A model generated the notes under the pieces. It did no database searches and was not told the DNA's origin. It saw nothing but the letters and a program-made list of their open reading frames with translations. Shown here piece after piece: positions 18,517 through 26,054 of a stretch of DNA of 64,000 bases (the first letter of the stretch is position 1; each line of letters starts with the position of its first letter). Made by a program: the position numbers and the translations under genes. The DNA is taken from positions 1 through 64,000 of the forward strand of contig JAQTTU010000006.1 of the NCBI GenBank assembly GCA_028710605.1, read 5' to 3'. The DNA comes from Sideroxydans sp. (GTDB lineage Bacteria; Pseudomonadota; Gammaproteobacteria; Burkholderiales; Gallionellaceae).

Positions 18517-19494
18517 ATGCTTGAAAATTTGGTAACCAAATTTAGAGATGCGGAAGGTCGCTCCGAATTCGTAATCGTTGTCGTGTGCGACATACGTAAC
18601 TTTTCGGGCTTTAGTTCAAATCGTCAAGCGCCAGAGATAGCAATATTTATCTCCAAGTTTTATGAAAAACTTCTAACCGAATATTTTAGGGATGCCGTGT
18701 TCGCAAAACCTACGGGAGATGGCCTAATCATGACTTTTAGGCATAAATCCAGTGAGGCCGATCTTCTAAAGGTGGCTGAATCCGTACTCATGCAGTGCAG
18801 TAAAGCGGCAGCCGATTACCCCGCGATGCTTACTAAGGATTTAATGATTAACTTTCCATTGCCAGAAAGAATTGGATTTGGCGTGGCACGCGGCACAGCA
18901 TTTTGCTTATTTGCCGGTGATGAGATTATTGACTATTCAGGCCAAATTCTAAATTTGGCATCACGATTGAATGACTTCGCAAAACCGAGTGGCGTGGTAA
19001 TTGACGGTGCGTTTTTGATGAATGTAATTCCAAAAAAGCTACAAGAAAATTTTCGTGAAGAGAATGTTTTTATACGAGGCATTGCAGAAGATATGCCGCA
19101 CAAAGTGTATTGTTCAAAGGAAGTTGTAATTTCAGATGCTGCAAAACATCCAATTAATTCGCATTCATGGATTAAAGAAGAACGGATTGTTACCTATAAA
19201 CAAATTAAAACGGTAGCAGGAAGTTATTCTGTTTCATTGCCTGTCGAGCCTGTATCTGCGGACAGGTGTAAAGTGAAAATGTCTTGGCCGAGCCTCCTAA
19301 ATCCAGGCCACACAAGTAGCATTGAAATTGTAAATTTCAAATTAGAAAAGGATGCTGAAGGAAGTCGAGTGCAATTTGACATGCCTGAAGAACGGAAGCG
19401 ACTAATGAAACAGAAGTTAAAAAATGAAAGCAATATCACCATATCAATCCACTTTGTACCTAAGCCAACAAAATCAACACCTACCGTAAAATAG
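18517..19494 (+). CDS. Class III nucleotide cyclase-domain protein with unknown C-terminal domain
   Basis: The 325-residue soluble protein has a cyclase domain (about 15-195): metal Asp residues in VVVCDIRNFSGFS and KPTGDGLIM, and the ribose/transition-state region ILNLASRLNDFA. The purine-specifying Asp (as in GDTVN) is replaced by Gln in GQILN, so the base may not be adenine. The C-terminal 110 residues are beta-rich and unrecognised. The gene is visibly AT-richer than its neighbours, which suggests transfer. It resembles the layout of antiphage Pycsar cyclases, but no effector gene is adjacent. Its function is unproven. Confidence 0.75.
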   Translation: MLENLVTKFRDAEGRSEFVIVVVCDIRNFSGFSSNRQAPEIAIFISKFYEKLLTEYFRDAVFAKPTGDGLIMTFRHKSSEADLLKVAESVLMQCSKAAADYPAMLTKDLMINFPLPERIGFGVARGTAFCLFAGDEIIDYSGQILNLASRLNDFAKPSGVVIDGAFLMNVIPKKLQENFREENVFIRGIAEDMPHKVYCSKEVVISDAAKHPINSHSWIKEERIVTYKQIKTVAGSYSVSLPVEPVSADRCKVKMSWPSLLNPGHTSSIEIVNFKLEKDAEGSRVQFDMPEERKRLMKQKLKNESNITISIHFVPKPTKSTPTVK

Positions 19495-19522
19495 AAAATT
19501 TATTAGCTCACTTGCTCAGGAC

Positions 19523-19586
19523 TCAGAAGTTCGCCATCAGGTCGAACCCAAACAAGACGACCGCGTAGTAAATGACCTCGAACAGC
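19523..19586 (-). pseudogene. 3'-end fragment of a membrane-protein gene
   Basis: The minus strand reads LFEVIYYAVVLFGFDLMANF then stop, closely matching the C-terminus of the protein at 22016 (LFAVIYYAVVSVGLDQMANL). About 64 bp remain, roughly 80% identical by eye; the rest of the gene is missing. The two copies bracket higBA, the DUF433 gene and the RHH/parE remnant. Confidence 0.8.
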
Positions 19587-19589
19587 CCG

Positions 19590-19743
19590 CGTAGGGCGCA
19601 ATAACCATCGGGCATTGCGCCGTATAACGCTTCAACATTCGGTGCAATGCGCTGCGCTTATTGTCCCCTACAACAGCTTCAAGCCCATAGCCACGGCCAT
19701 CTCCATAAAACGCATCATGCAGATCGCCTATTGACGGGCATCT
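19590..19743. repeat. Dispersed repeats B and A in a gene-free stretch
   Basis: Copy of repeat B at 19590-19625 (GTAGGGCGCAATAACC...GGCATTGCGCCGTAT; another at 32788) and of repeat A at 19692-19743 (CATCTCCAT...AGATCGCCTATTGACGGGC). The 367-bp gap between 19495 and 19861 holds only these and the gene fragment at 19523. Confidence 0.75.
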
Positions 19744-19861
19744 TTGGGCGATTTGGGGATTGAAACTGCAAAACCGAACGCCCCGGTTATAGGGCGTTTT
19801 ACTTAGTGAGGCGAGAGGAAATGCTGAATTAGTGGCAAATCAGGTAGTTTATTGCCCCCCC

Positions 19862-20167
19862 TTAAGCCAAAACATCCAAACCGTTGCGCTCCACAATATT
19901 CAGCAACTTGAGCGCAATTCCGCTGGGTTTCTTCTCGCCGATTTCCCATTTCTGCACAGTGGATACGCTGGTGTTCAGATAAGCTGCAAATACGGACTGG
20001 CTGATCCTGGCTTTTACGCGCAAATTTTTGATTTGTGCCGGTTGCATAACATGCACGGGTTGTAGGCAAAGCTTGTCGAATTCGCGCATCGTCACATCGG
20101 TGATCGTGCCGGATTTGTGCAAGCCGGCGGCAGTTTGATGCACTGCATCCAGAATTTTACTTTTCAT
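19862..20167 (-). CDS. HigA/NadS-like HTH antitoxin
   Basis: The 101-residue protein ends in an HTH_3 domain (IKNLRVKARISQSVFAAYLN, VSTVQKWEIGEKKPSGIALK). The N-terminal 40 residues are probably the toxin-binding part. It follows and overlaps the toxin gene by 11 bp, so the order is toxin then antitoxin, as in higBA. It should autoregulate the operon. Confidence 0.87.
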   Translation of the reverse strand: MKSKILDAVHQTAAGLHKSGTITDVTMREFDKLCLQPVHVMQPAQIKNLRVKARISQSVFAAYLNTSVSTVQKWEIGEKKPSGIALKLLNIVERNGLDVLA

Positions 20168-20534
20168 TTTTGCAAATCTCCTTCAACTCATTATCAGCAA
20201 GTAGCTTACTGATTGCGTTTGGGTTCATGCCCAGCAACACCGCCGCCAACCGCTTCAACGCCAACAAGTCCTGATTCTCGATATTGTCGCGCTCATTCTT
20301 GGCAAAACCGTAAACAAAAAACCACTTGTTATTTTTATTGGTCGCCAACAACGTTCTGAAACCGGAACTCTTACCCGCTCCCGCCCGCGCGATCCGTTTT
20401 TTTACAAGGCCGCCACCCAATGTCGCATCAATCAAACCGCGAGACATTTCATCAACGGCAGCACAGAGCGACTTATCAGGGATGTCCTCTTTTTTCTGCC
20501 AATCCTGAAACAGTTTTGTTTTGAATACCGACAC
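20157..20534 (-). CDS. RelE/HigB-like toxin (DUF1044 type)
   Basis: The 125-residue toxin begins SVFKTKLFQDWQKKEDIPDK and contains LVKKRIARAGAGKSSGFRTL and WFFVYGFAKNERDNI, typical of the DUF1044 branch of RelE. I prefer GTG at 20534, with AAAGGGG close upstream, over ATG at 20558. RelE relatives cut mRNA on the ribosome. It overlaps its antitoxin gene by 11 bp and looks intact. Confidence 0.86.
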   Translation of the reverse strand: MSVFKTKLFQDWQKKEDIPDKSLCAAVDEMSRGLIDATLGGGLVKKRIARAGAGKSSGFRTLLATNKNNKWFFVYGFAKNERDNIENQDLLALKRLAAVLLGMNPNAISKLLADNELKEICKNEK

Positions 20535-20656
20535 CGCGCCCCTTTCTTGAATGCGCAAACCATATCACCAAGTGATAGATAAAGGCAAGTGAGGCAAAAA
20601 ATTTCAGCATCAAAAACGATTGCAATGTTGAACCCAGATAATTCATTAGCCGAAAC

Positions 20657-20757
20657 GCCCCTTCTCCCTTGCAGGGGGAGGGTTAGGGAGGGGGTAGATA
20701 TGTGGCCGTTCAGCAACTCCACCCCCATCCCAGCCTTCCCCCTGCAAGGGGGAAGGA
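20657..20757. repeat. GC-rich inverted repeat (family C)
   Basis: Arms CCCCTTCTCCCTTGCAGGGGG... and ...CCTTCCCCCTGCAAGGGGGAAGG surround about 45 bp. It fills most of the 304-bp gap between the HigB-like and DUF433 genes; no gene is seen there. Confidence 0.85.
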
Positions 20758-20862
20758 GTGAGTTCGGTTCTAATGGATTATTTGGGTTGAACACAATTTA
20801 CGCGGGCAGGCTATTGCCTTGTATCTACACGCGACAGCACGTTGCACTTCGCTCCAACCAAA

Positions 20863-21072
20863 CTACATGGCTTGCATGGCCGCGCATTCGAGCGCGGACA
20901 GAATGTCGCCTTCTTCGAGGAAGGAATAGTCTTCCAAAATTTCCTGATGCGAAGCACCTGCGCCCAGCAGCCCCAAGATGTCTGACACACGCAAGCGTTG
21001 ACCGCGAATGCAGGGACGACCGCCGCATTTACCGGACTCTATGGTGATTCGATCAAGCAAGTTGGTTTTCAT
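20863..21072 (-). CDS. DUF433 antitoxin-like protein (orphan)
   Basis: The 69-residue protein is a typical DUF433 member: ITIESGKCGGRPCIRGQRL, VSDILGLLGAGAS, ILEDYSFLEEGDILSALECA. I chose ATG at 21072, which has GGGAG 7 bp upstream; the frame extends to 21123. DUF433 genes usually precede a DUF5615 (PIN-like) toxin gene. Here the downstream DNA is repeat sequence, so the partner is missing. Confidence 0.85.
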   Translation of the reverse strand: MKTNLLDRITIESGKCGGRPCIRGQRLRVSDILGLLGAGASHQEILEDYSFLEEGDILSALECAAMQAM

Positions 21073-21159
21073 GGTTTGCTCCCGAGCAAAAGGAATGTGC
21101 GGTATGAATATGCAACTCATCAATGTTCAAACCGGATAGTTCATTAGGCCGAGAGCGCT

Positions 21160-21212
21160 TGTAGGAGCGAGCTTGCTCGCGAAGTGCTTTCGCGAGCAAG
21201 CTCGCTCCTACA
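21160..21212. repeat. Inverted repeat family D (TGTAGGAGCGAGC)
   Basis: Perfect 23-bp arms at 21160-21182 and 21190-21212 have a 7-bp loop. A related copy is inserted in hrpA at 26908. The 343-bp gap 21073-21415 shows no gene. Confidence 0.9.
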
Positions 21213-21415
21213 GTGAAAATACGGCCAATGGATAATCCGGGTTCAAGGCAAGGCACGCCGAACAGAGCGCCACCATGTACGGTTGCGCTTTGGTGTTGGC
21301 TGGGCTATCTTGCATTTCACCTAGTCGTTGCGTTTCGAATCGCCGCTGTATGGCGACTTGGCTGGTTATCCAGTCCGGGGCGCAATGACGTACACCCTTA
21401 ACTTTGGGAGCAGCC

Positions 21416-21700
21416 ATGACCAACACCGTAACGTTACCCGCCGCCATCGTGAAGCGGCTGGAAAGAATAGCCGCCAACTCGCGGCATACACCGCAATCAA
21501 TCATCAAGCAGGCTATTACCGAAAAGCTGGACTACGAAGAATGGGCGCTGGCACAAGTTGATGCTGGTATTGCCGATGTCGAGGCGGGGCGCGTCCACAG
21601 CTATGCCGAAGTTGTCGCGCGCATGGAGCGCAAAATAGGGGCATCGCGTGGCCGCAAAAAAAACGGCTTGATTAGTCTGTTCGTGCCGAGCGGAATTTAG
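21416..21700 (+). CDS. Ribbon-helix-helix antitoxin
   Basis: The 94-residue protein begins TNTVTLPAAIVKRLERIAA and continues HTPQSIIKQAITEKLDYEEW, a CopG/ParD-type RHH, then ADVEAGRVHSYAEVVARMERK, the usual antitoxin tail. ATG at 21416 has GGGAG upstream. The last about 13 residues (from NGLISLF) read into the damaged toxin gene, so the original stop was probably earlier. Its toxin partner is broken. Confidence 0.82.
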   Translation: MTNTVTLPAAIVKRLERIAANSRHTPQSIIKQAITEKLDYEEWALAQVDAGIADVEAGRVHSYAEVVARMERKIGASRGRKKNGLISLFVPSGI

Positions 21701-21936
21701 ACCACATCTACGAATACATTGCCACCGACAGCCCGGTTTCTGCGGCGGCTGTGGTTGTTCAAATTTTGGGGGCTGTCGGCCAATTGTCAGACCAGCCGAT
21801 GATGGGCAAACCGTGGAAGCGCGAAGGTACGCGCAAGCTGGTTGTAACAAAATATCCCTACGTGATTATTTACCGCATAACGCCACGCACCGTGTATGTG
21901 CTGGCCGTCATTCATCAAGCAAAGCGAATCGCTTAA
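21648..21936 (+). pseudogene. Disrupted RelE/ParE toxin gene
   Basis: From GTG 21648 the frame reads VAAKKTA and stops. The body continues in another frame: SVRAERNLDHIYEYIATDS, then LSDQPMMGKPWKREGTRKLVV, YPYVIIYRITPRTVYVLAVIHQAKR, stop at 21936. This is a recognisable ParE-type toxin interrupted by a frameshift next to an A8 run, plus an in-frame TAG. A sequencing error could explain the shift but not easily the TAG. Confidence 0.8.
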
Positions 21937-22015
21937 CCTGACACTGGCGCGATCCTGCCAGCCTCTATCTTCTACAATTCCATTTTGGGTGGCGTACCTT
22001 GTGGGCAGCGTGATG

Positions 22016-22462
22016 TCAGAGATTCGCCATCTGGTCGAGGCCGACCGATACGACCGCGTAGTAGATGACCGCGAACAGCGCGTTGGCGAGCGCCAGTGGC
22101 AGCCAGATGTGGCGCATCTCGACACCCAGCCAGCGCAGCGCGACCAGAATCGGTTCCTGACCGACGATGGCGTTGCCGATTGTGAGGCCGCCCCACACGC
22201 CCCACTTGTCTGCCAGCGCCGTGCTGCGCGGTGTGCGCATGCGCTCGACCCAGCGGTGGATGATGCCGATGTGCGTGCTCTCGCCCGCAAGCCACGCAAG
22301 AATCAGCCCTTCGACGAAGCCCGCCAGCGTGACCACCGGCAGCAGCAGCCACGGATCAATATGCGCCGCGATGCCCACGCCGACCGCCGCCGATGGCCCG
22401 AGAATCAGGTTGGGGGTCATCGACAGGCCGATGATGGAAAGCCATGTCCAGAAGGTTGTCAT
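22016..22462 (-). CDS. Small integral membrane protein, unknown function
   Basis: The 148-residue protein has about four membrane segments, with IIGLSMTPNLILGPSAAVGVG near the start and ANALFAVIYYAVVSVG at the end. A Gly/Asn-rich loop (WGGLTIGNAIVG) suggests a transporter-like or DedA/small-multidrug-export-like fold, but I do not recognise the family with certainty. A fragment of a paralogue lies at 19523. Confidence 0.65.
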   Translation of the reverse strand: MTTFWTWLSIIGLSMTPNLILGPSAAVGVGIAAHIDPWLLLPVVTLAGFVEGLILAWLAGESTHIGIIHRWVERMRTPRSTALADKWGVWGGLTIGNAIVGQEPILVALRWLGVEMRHIWLPLALANALFAVIYYAVVSVGLDQMANL

Positions 22463-22499
22463 AGGGATAGGAAATTGGTCCGCATTAAATTAATCGAAA

Positions 22500-22668
22500 T
22501 GCCCTTCGACTGGCTCAGGGCGAACGGGCTGAATTAATATTTTGAAGTATTCATGACCGCCGCACTCAGGTCAATGCAAGATTTTGCTATTTCGATCTTG
22601 TCCGCGAGCCAATATCCACGGGCATCTCCATCAAGCGCATGATGCAGATCGCCTATTGACGGGCTTCT
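22500..22668. repeat. Repeats E and A
   Basis: At 22500-22531 is a REP-like unit (CCCTTCGACTGGCTCAGGGC...), related to that inside the M48 gene. At 22617-22668 is a copy of repeat A (GGCATCTCCATCAAGCGCAT...GCCTATTGACGGGC). Confidence 0.75.
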
Positions 22669-22724
22669 TCATGCGGTGCGCTTTTGTTCCTCCGATTCAT
22701 CCAGAATAACCCACTAGAAAATCA

Positions 22725-22849
22725 CGTCATTCCGGCGCAGGCCGGAATCCAGATGATTGAAAAAATTCCGCGAAGCGGAATAAAACCGAACTCTTGACCG
22801 CTTCGCGGAGTATTTGTTTTGCTGGATTCCGGCCTGCGCCGGAATGACG
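22725..22849. repeat. Long palindromic element (28-bp arms)
   Basis: Perfect 28-bp arms at 22725-22752 and 22822-22849 (CGTCATTCCGGCGCAGGCCG...) enclose about 70 bp. The interior has two smaller palindromes (ATTCCGCGAAGCGGAAT; CCGCTTCGCGG). It ends 20 bp before the yjjJ stop codon on the other strand. Confidence 0.9.
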
Positions 22850-22869
22850 GGCTAACGGACAATCCGGGG

Positions 22870-24231
22870 TCAAGACAATGAACCCGACAATATGCCCGCC
22901 TGCTCCCGCGCCATTTGCTTCACATCCTTTGCCACCCCCGCATGCCCGGCAACTTGCCGCCAGTATTGGATCGCCAGCGGCAACATTTCTTTCCAGACTT
23001 CCAGCGGCGGATTGACTCCGATTTTGAGCGGCGGCAAGGCATCGGGTATCTGACCCGAGGGGCGCGGGGCCAGCGACATGGGCAGCATGTCGTACACGGG
23101 TGTCAGCGTGTATTCCGCTTGCGGCCGGGTCACGTCATCCACGAAGAACGAGAGGTTGCCGGGGTGCATGTCGCTGTTGCCGATCAGCACGCCGAACGCA
23201 TAACGCCGTTGAATTTCCTGATACACAGCCTCGCTCAACTTGCCCGCCTTCACCAGTGCCGCCGCGATTTTTACCCAGTCTGCGGCGAGTCCGGCGAACT
23301 CGTCATCCAGTGCTTTGAGCGATACCACACCCAATCTGCCACGCATACCCACGCGATCAAAACGCGGCACTTGCAGGAACAGTTGCGTTGCGTCATCCGC
23401 TTCCAGCAATTCGCTCGCGCTGCACGGGAAGTTGTTTTTTAAAACCTGAAAGGCTAGATGCTCACAAATAAGCAGGCTGCGCCAGCGGCGTGTCGCGGCG
23501 TTATCCTGCGGCGCAGAAAATTTCACCATGACGTTGACGGGTTGGCCGTCGCGCAGAATGGCGATATTGAATTTGGGTTGCTCGCCGCCAGCGGATGAAC
23601 CAACCACTTCGCCCGCGAGCGCCATGCGCGCCAAACGCGGATATTCTTGCGGTCGCTGCGCTGCCGGAACCGGCAACAATTCCCCTTGCTGAGTGGAGAA
23701 AAGTGCGCGGGTTTGAAACTGCGAGGCGGACTCTTCACCGACCAGCAAATTGCCCGGAGTATCGTGTCCGTTGTGCGCCAGCGCGAGCAGGGTTTGATCG
23801 TCGTTCCAGCGATTCGGATCGACGGGCAAGCCCAGCAGCGGCGCATTAAATCGCGCATAAGCGCGCCCCAGAAATCCTTGCGGACGCATGTCCTGCAAAT
23901 ACCAGGGCAAGCCCGCGCAAACTTCGGTGCGCACTTCATGTCCAGAAATTTCGACCAAATATCCTTGCGGAAAAATCGGATGCAGTACGCCCCATTGTTG
24001 CAGCTCGCCTGCGGCGCTGACGCGGTAGAGCGGGAACGAACCATGCGCGCCGATAGCGCGCCGCAGCGCGTATTGCGTTTGCCGCGCCTTGCCGAATTTG
24101 AGAATGGATTCTCCAAGCTGCGAGACCATGCGCGAAAGCGTGGGCTGGCTGATGCCAAGCTGCTCATATAGCGCTCTGGCTGGCTGTGCGCCTGATCTCA
24201 GGATTTGAACAAGGGTGTCGGTAGCGGCCAT
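22870..24231 (-). CDS. yjjJ: HipA-like kinase, YjjJ family
   Basis: The 453-residue protein begins with a winged-helix segment (LYEQLGISQPTLSRMVSQLG) fused to a HipA kinase core. The catalytic loop is IGNSDMHPGNLSFF (about 355-368) and the metal Asp is in PVYDMLPM. E. coli YjjJ has the same order. HipA toxins phosphorylate aminoacyl-tRNA synthetases; YjjJ carries its own DNA-binding domain and lacks a separate HipB. No antitoxin gene is adjacent. Confidence 0.88.
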   Translation of the reverse strand: MAATDTLVQILRSGAQPARALYEQLGISQPTLSRMVSQLGESILKFGKARQTQYALRRAIGAHGSFPLYRVSAAGELQQWGVLHPIFPQGYLVEISGHEVRTEVCAGLPWYLQDMRPQGFLGRAYARFNAPLLGLPVDPNRWNDDQTLLALAHNGHDTPGNLLVGEESASQFQTRALFSTQQGELLPVPAAQRPQEYPRLARMALAGEVVGSSAGGEQPKFNIAILRDGQPVNVMVKFSAPQDNAATRRWRSLLICEHLAFQVLKNNFPCSASELLEADDATQLFLQVPRFDRVGMRGRLGVVSLKALDDEFAGLAADWVKIAAALVKAGKLSEAVYQEIQRRYAFGVLIGNSDMHPGNLSFFVDDVTRPQAEYTLTPVYDMLPMSLAPRPSGQIPDALPPLKIGVNPPLEVWKEMLPLAIQYWRQVAGHAGVAKDVKQMAREQAGILSGSLS

Positions 24232-24317
24232 TTTCGCTTGAAAATGAATTGATGATGAATGGATACTACATCAATCTTTCGGCGTTTTGGCGAATTGAAG
24301 AATTTTAGGGGGCGGGG

Positions 24318-24391
24318 TTTTGTAGGTCGGGATTTATCCCGACTGGTTTTGCTTGATGAAAAAATGTCGGGATAAATCCCGACCTACAAAA
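24318..24391. repeat. Inverted repeat, 26-bp arms
   Basis: Arms 24318-24343 and 24366-24391 (TTTTGTAGGTCGGGATTTAT...) are perfectly complementary around 22 bp. It lies just after the mqo stop codon, between it and yjjJ, and could act as a terminator hairpin. Confidence 0.9.
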
Positions 24392-24400
24392 ACGTGAGGC

Positions 24401-25912
24401 TTATCCGGCTTTATCCACACCGCGACTCTTCCCATCCAGCCTTAACGTGCTCATCGTGTACTGCCGCACCCGCTCCGCCAGCGCCGCATTCTCGATCAGC
24501 GATTCGCCGTAAGACGGAATCATTTCTTTCATTTTGTGTTTCCACGCGGCGGTTTTCATTTGCGGTTTGAAGCAGCGTTCGATCACGCCGATCATGGCTT
24601 GCACGGCGGTGGAGGCACCGGGCGATGCGCCGAGCAAGGTGGCGAGTGTGCCGTCTTTGCTGGTGACGATTTCGGTGCCGAAAGCCAGTTGGCCGCAGTA
24701 GGGGCCGCAGCTTTTGATGATCTGCACGCGCTGTCCGGCGGAAGCCAATTCCCAATCTTCTTCGCGCGCCAGCGGATAGAAAGCGCGCAACGCTTCCACT
24801 CTGTCCTTGTGCGATTTCATCGCCTCGCCCACGAGATAGCGCATCAGGTCGAAGTTATCCATAGCCACGGCCAGCATGGGTTTCAGGTTGTCGGTCTTGA
24901 GCGAGGTAAACAGGTCGAGCATCGAACCCTGTTTGAGAAATTTGGTGGTGACGCTGGCGAACGGGCCGAACAGCAAGGCGCGCTCGCCGTCGATCACGCG
25001 CACGTCGAGGTGCGGCACGGACATCGGCGGTGCGCCCACCGGCGCTTTGCCATAGACCTTGGTCGCGTGCTGGCGCACGATCTCCGGCTTGCGGCAGATC
25101 AGCCATTGGCCGCTGACCGGGAAGCCGCCGTAGCCTTCGCCCTCGGGCACGCCGGATTTTTGCAGCAGCGGCAGCGCGCCGCCGCCCGCACCGATGAACA
25201 CGAACGCGGCGTTGATGGTGTGCGATTTTCCGGTCGCGTTTTCTTTCATGCGCACATGCCAGCGCCCGTCGTCGCGCTGGCGCAGGGTTTCGATGGCGTG
25301 ACTCATTTTCAATTCAAAGTTGGGCGACTTTTGCAGCGCGCGCACCAGCCTGCGCGTGAGGTAACCGAAATCCACATCGCTGCCGTTTTTCACCCGCGTG
25401 GCGGCGACTTTCTGCTTCGGGTCGCGGTCTTGCAACACCAGCGGCATCCATGCGTTGAGCACCGCCCGATCTTCGCTGTATTCCATTTCCTCGAACAAAT
25501 GATGGCGGTGCATGGTTTGAAAACGCTGGCGCAGAAAAACCACGTTGTCCTTGCCCCACACAAAACTCTGATGCCACACCGGGTTGATGAATTTTTCAGG
25601 TTCGGGAAGGCTGCCGCGCTCGACCAGATACGACCAGAACTGCAACGACACTTCAAAGTCCGCGCCGATCTCCAGCGCCTTGGCTATGTTGATGCTGCCG
25701 TCCGGCTCTTGCGGCGTGTAATTCAACTCGCAATTTCCGGCATGCCCCGTGCCCGCATTGTTCAGCACATGCGAACTCTCGCTGGCGACTTTGGACAGAC
25801 GCTCCACCATCAACACTTTCAAATCGGGATCAAGCTCCGACAACAGCTTGCCCAACGTCGCGCTCATCACGCCCGCGCCTACCAACAGTACATCGACTTT
25901 TCTTTGTGCCAC
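24401..25912 (-). CDS. mqo: Malate:quinone oxidoreductase
   Basis: Mqo is a peripheral membrane FAD enzyme that oxidises malate to oxaloacetate and passes electrons to quinone, in place of or beside NAD-malate dehydrogenase. The 503-residue length fits. The dinucleotide-binding loop is LLVGAGVMSATLGKLL, followed by conserved HVLNNAGTGHAGNCELNYTP and later GASPGASTAVQAM near the C-terminus. It feeds the same quinone pool as the cbb3 oxidase branch encoded at 57-60 kb. Confidence 0.96.
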   Translation of the reverse strand: MAQRKVDVLLVGAGVMSATLGKLLSELDPDLKVLMVERLSKVASESSHVLNNAGTGHAGNCELNYTPQEPDGSINIAKALEIGADFEVSLQFWSYLVERGSLPEPEKFINPVWHQSFVWGKDNVVFLRQRFQTMHRHHLFEEMEYSEDRAVLNAWMPLVLQDRDPKQKVAATRVKNGSDVDFGYLTRRLVRALQKSPNFELKMSHAIETLRQRDDGRWHVRMKENATGKSHTINAAFVFIGAGGGALPLLQKSGVPEGEGYGGFPVSGQWLICRKPEIVRQHATKVYGKAPVGAPPMSVPHLDVRVIDGERALLFGPFASVTTKFLKQGSMLDLFTSLKTDNLKPMLAVAMDNFDLMRYLVGEAMKSHKDRVEALRAFYPLAREEDWELASAGQRVQIIKSCGPYCGQLAFGTEIVTSKDGTLATLLGASPGASTAVQAMIGVIERCFKPQMKTAAWKHKMKEMIPSYGESLIENAALAERVRQYTMSTLRLDGKSRGVDKAG

Positions 25913-25933
25913 GATTCATTCCGTTTTTAAGTT

Positions 25934-26046
25934 CCCTCTCCCGCAGGCGGGAGAGGGTTAGGGTGAGGGTCGTTGAGTTGCAAAAAGATTTGTTGCAGCG
26001 CACAAACCCTCATCCCCAGCCCTTCTCCCGCCTGCGGGAGAAGGGA
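25934..26046. repeat. GC-rich inverted repeat (family C)
   Basis: CCCTCTCCCGCAGGCGGGAG... at the left and ...CTTCTCCCGCCTGCGGGAGAAGG at the right flank about 60 bp. It lies between hrpA's stop and the mqo start. Confidence 0.85.
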
Positions 26047-26054
26047 GTAGAAAT

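Noticed and set aside
20589..21047. Plus-strand frame of 152 codons
   Set aside because: It runs through a family C palindrome and antisense to the DUF433 gene; no ribosome-binding site.
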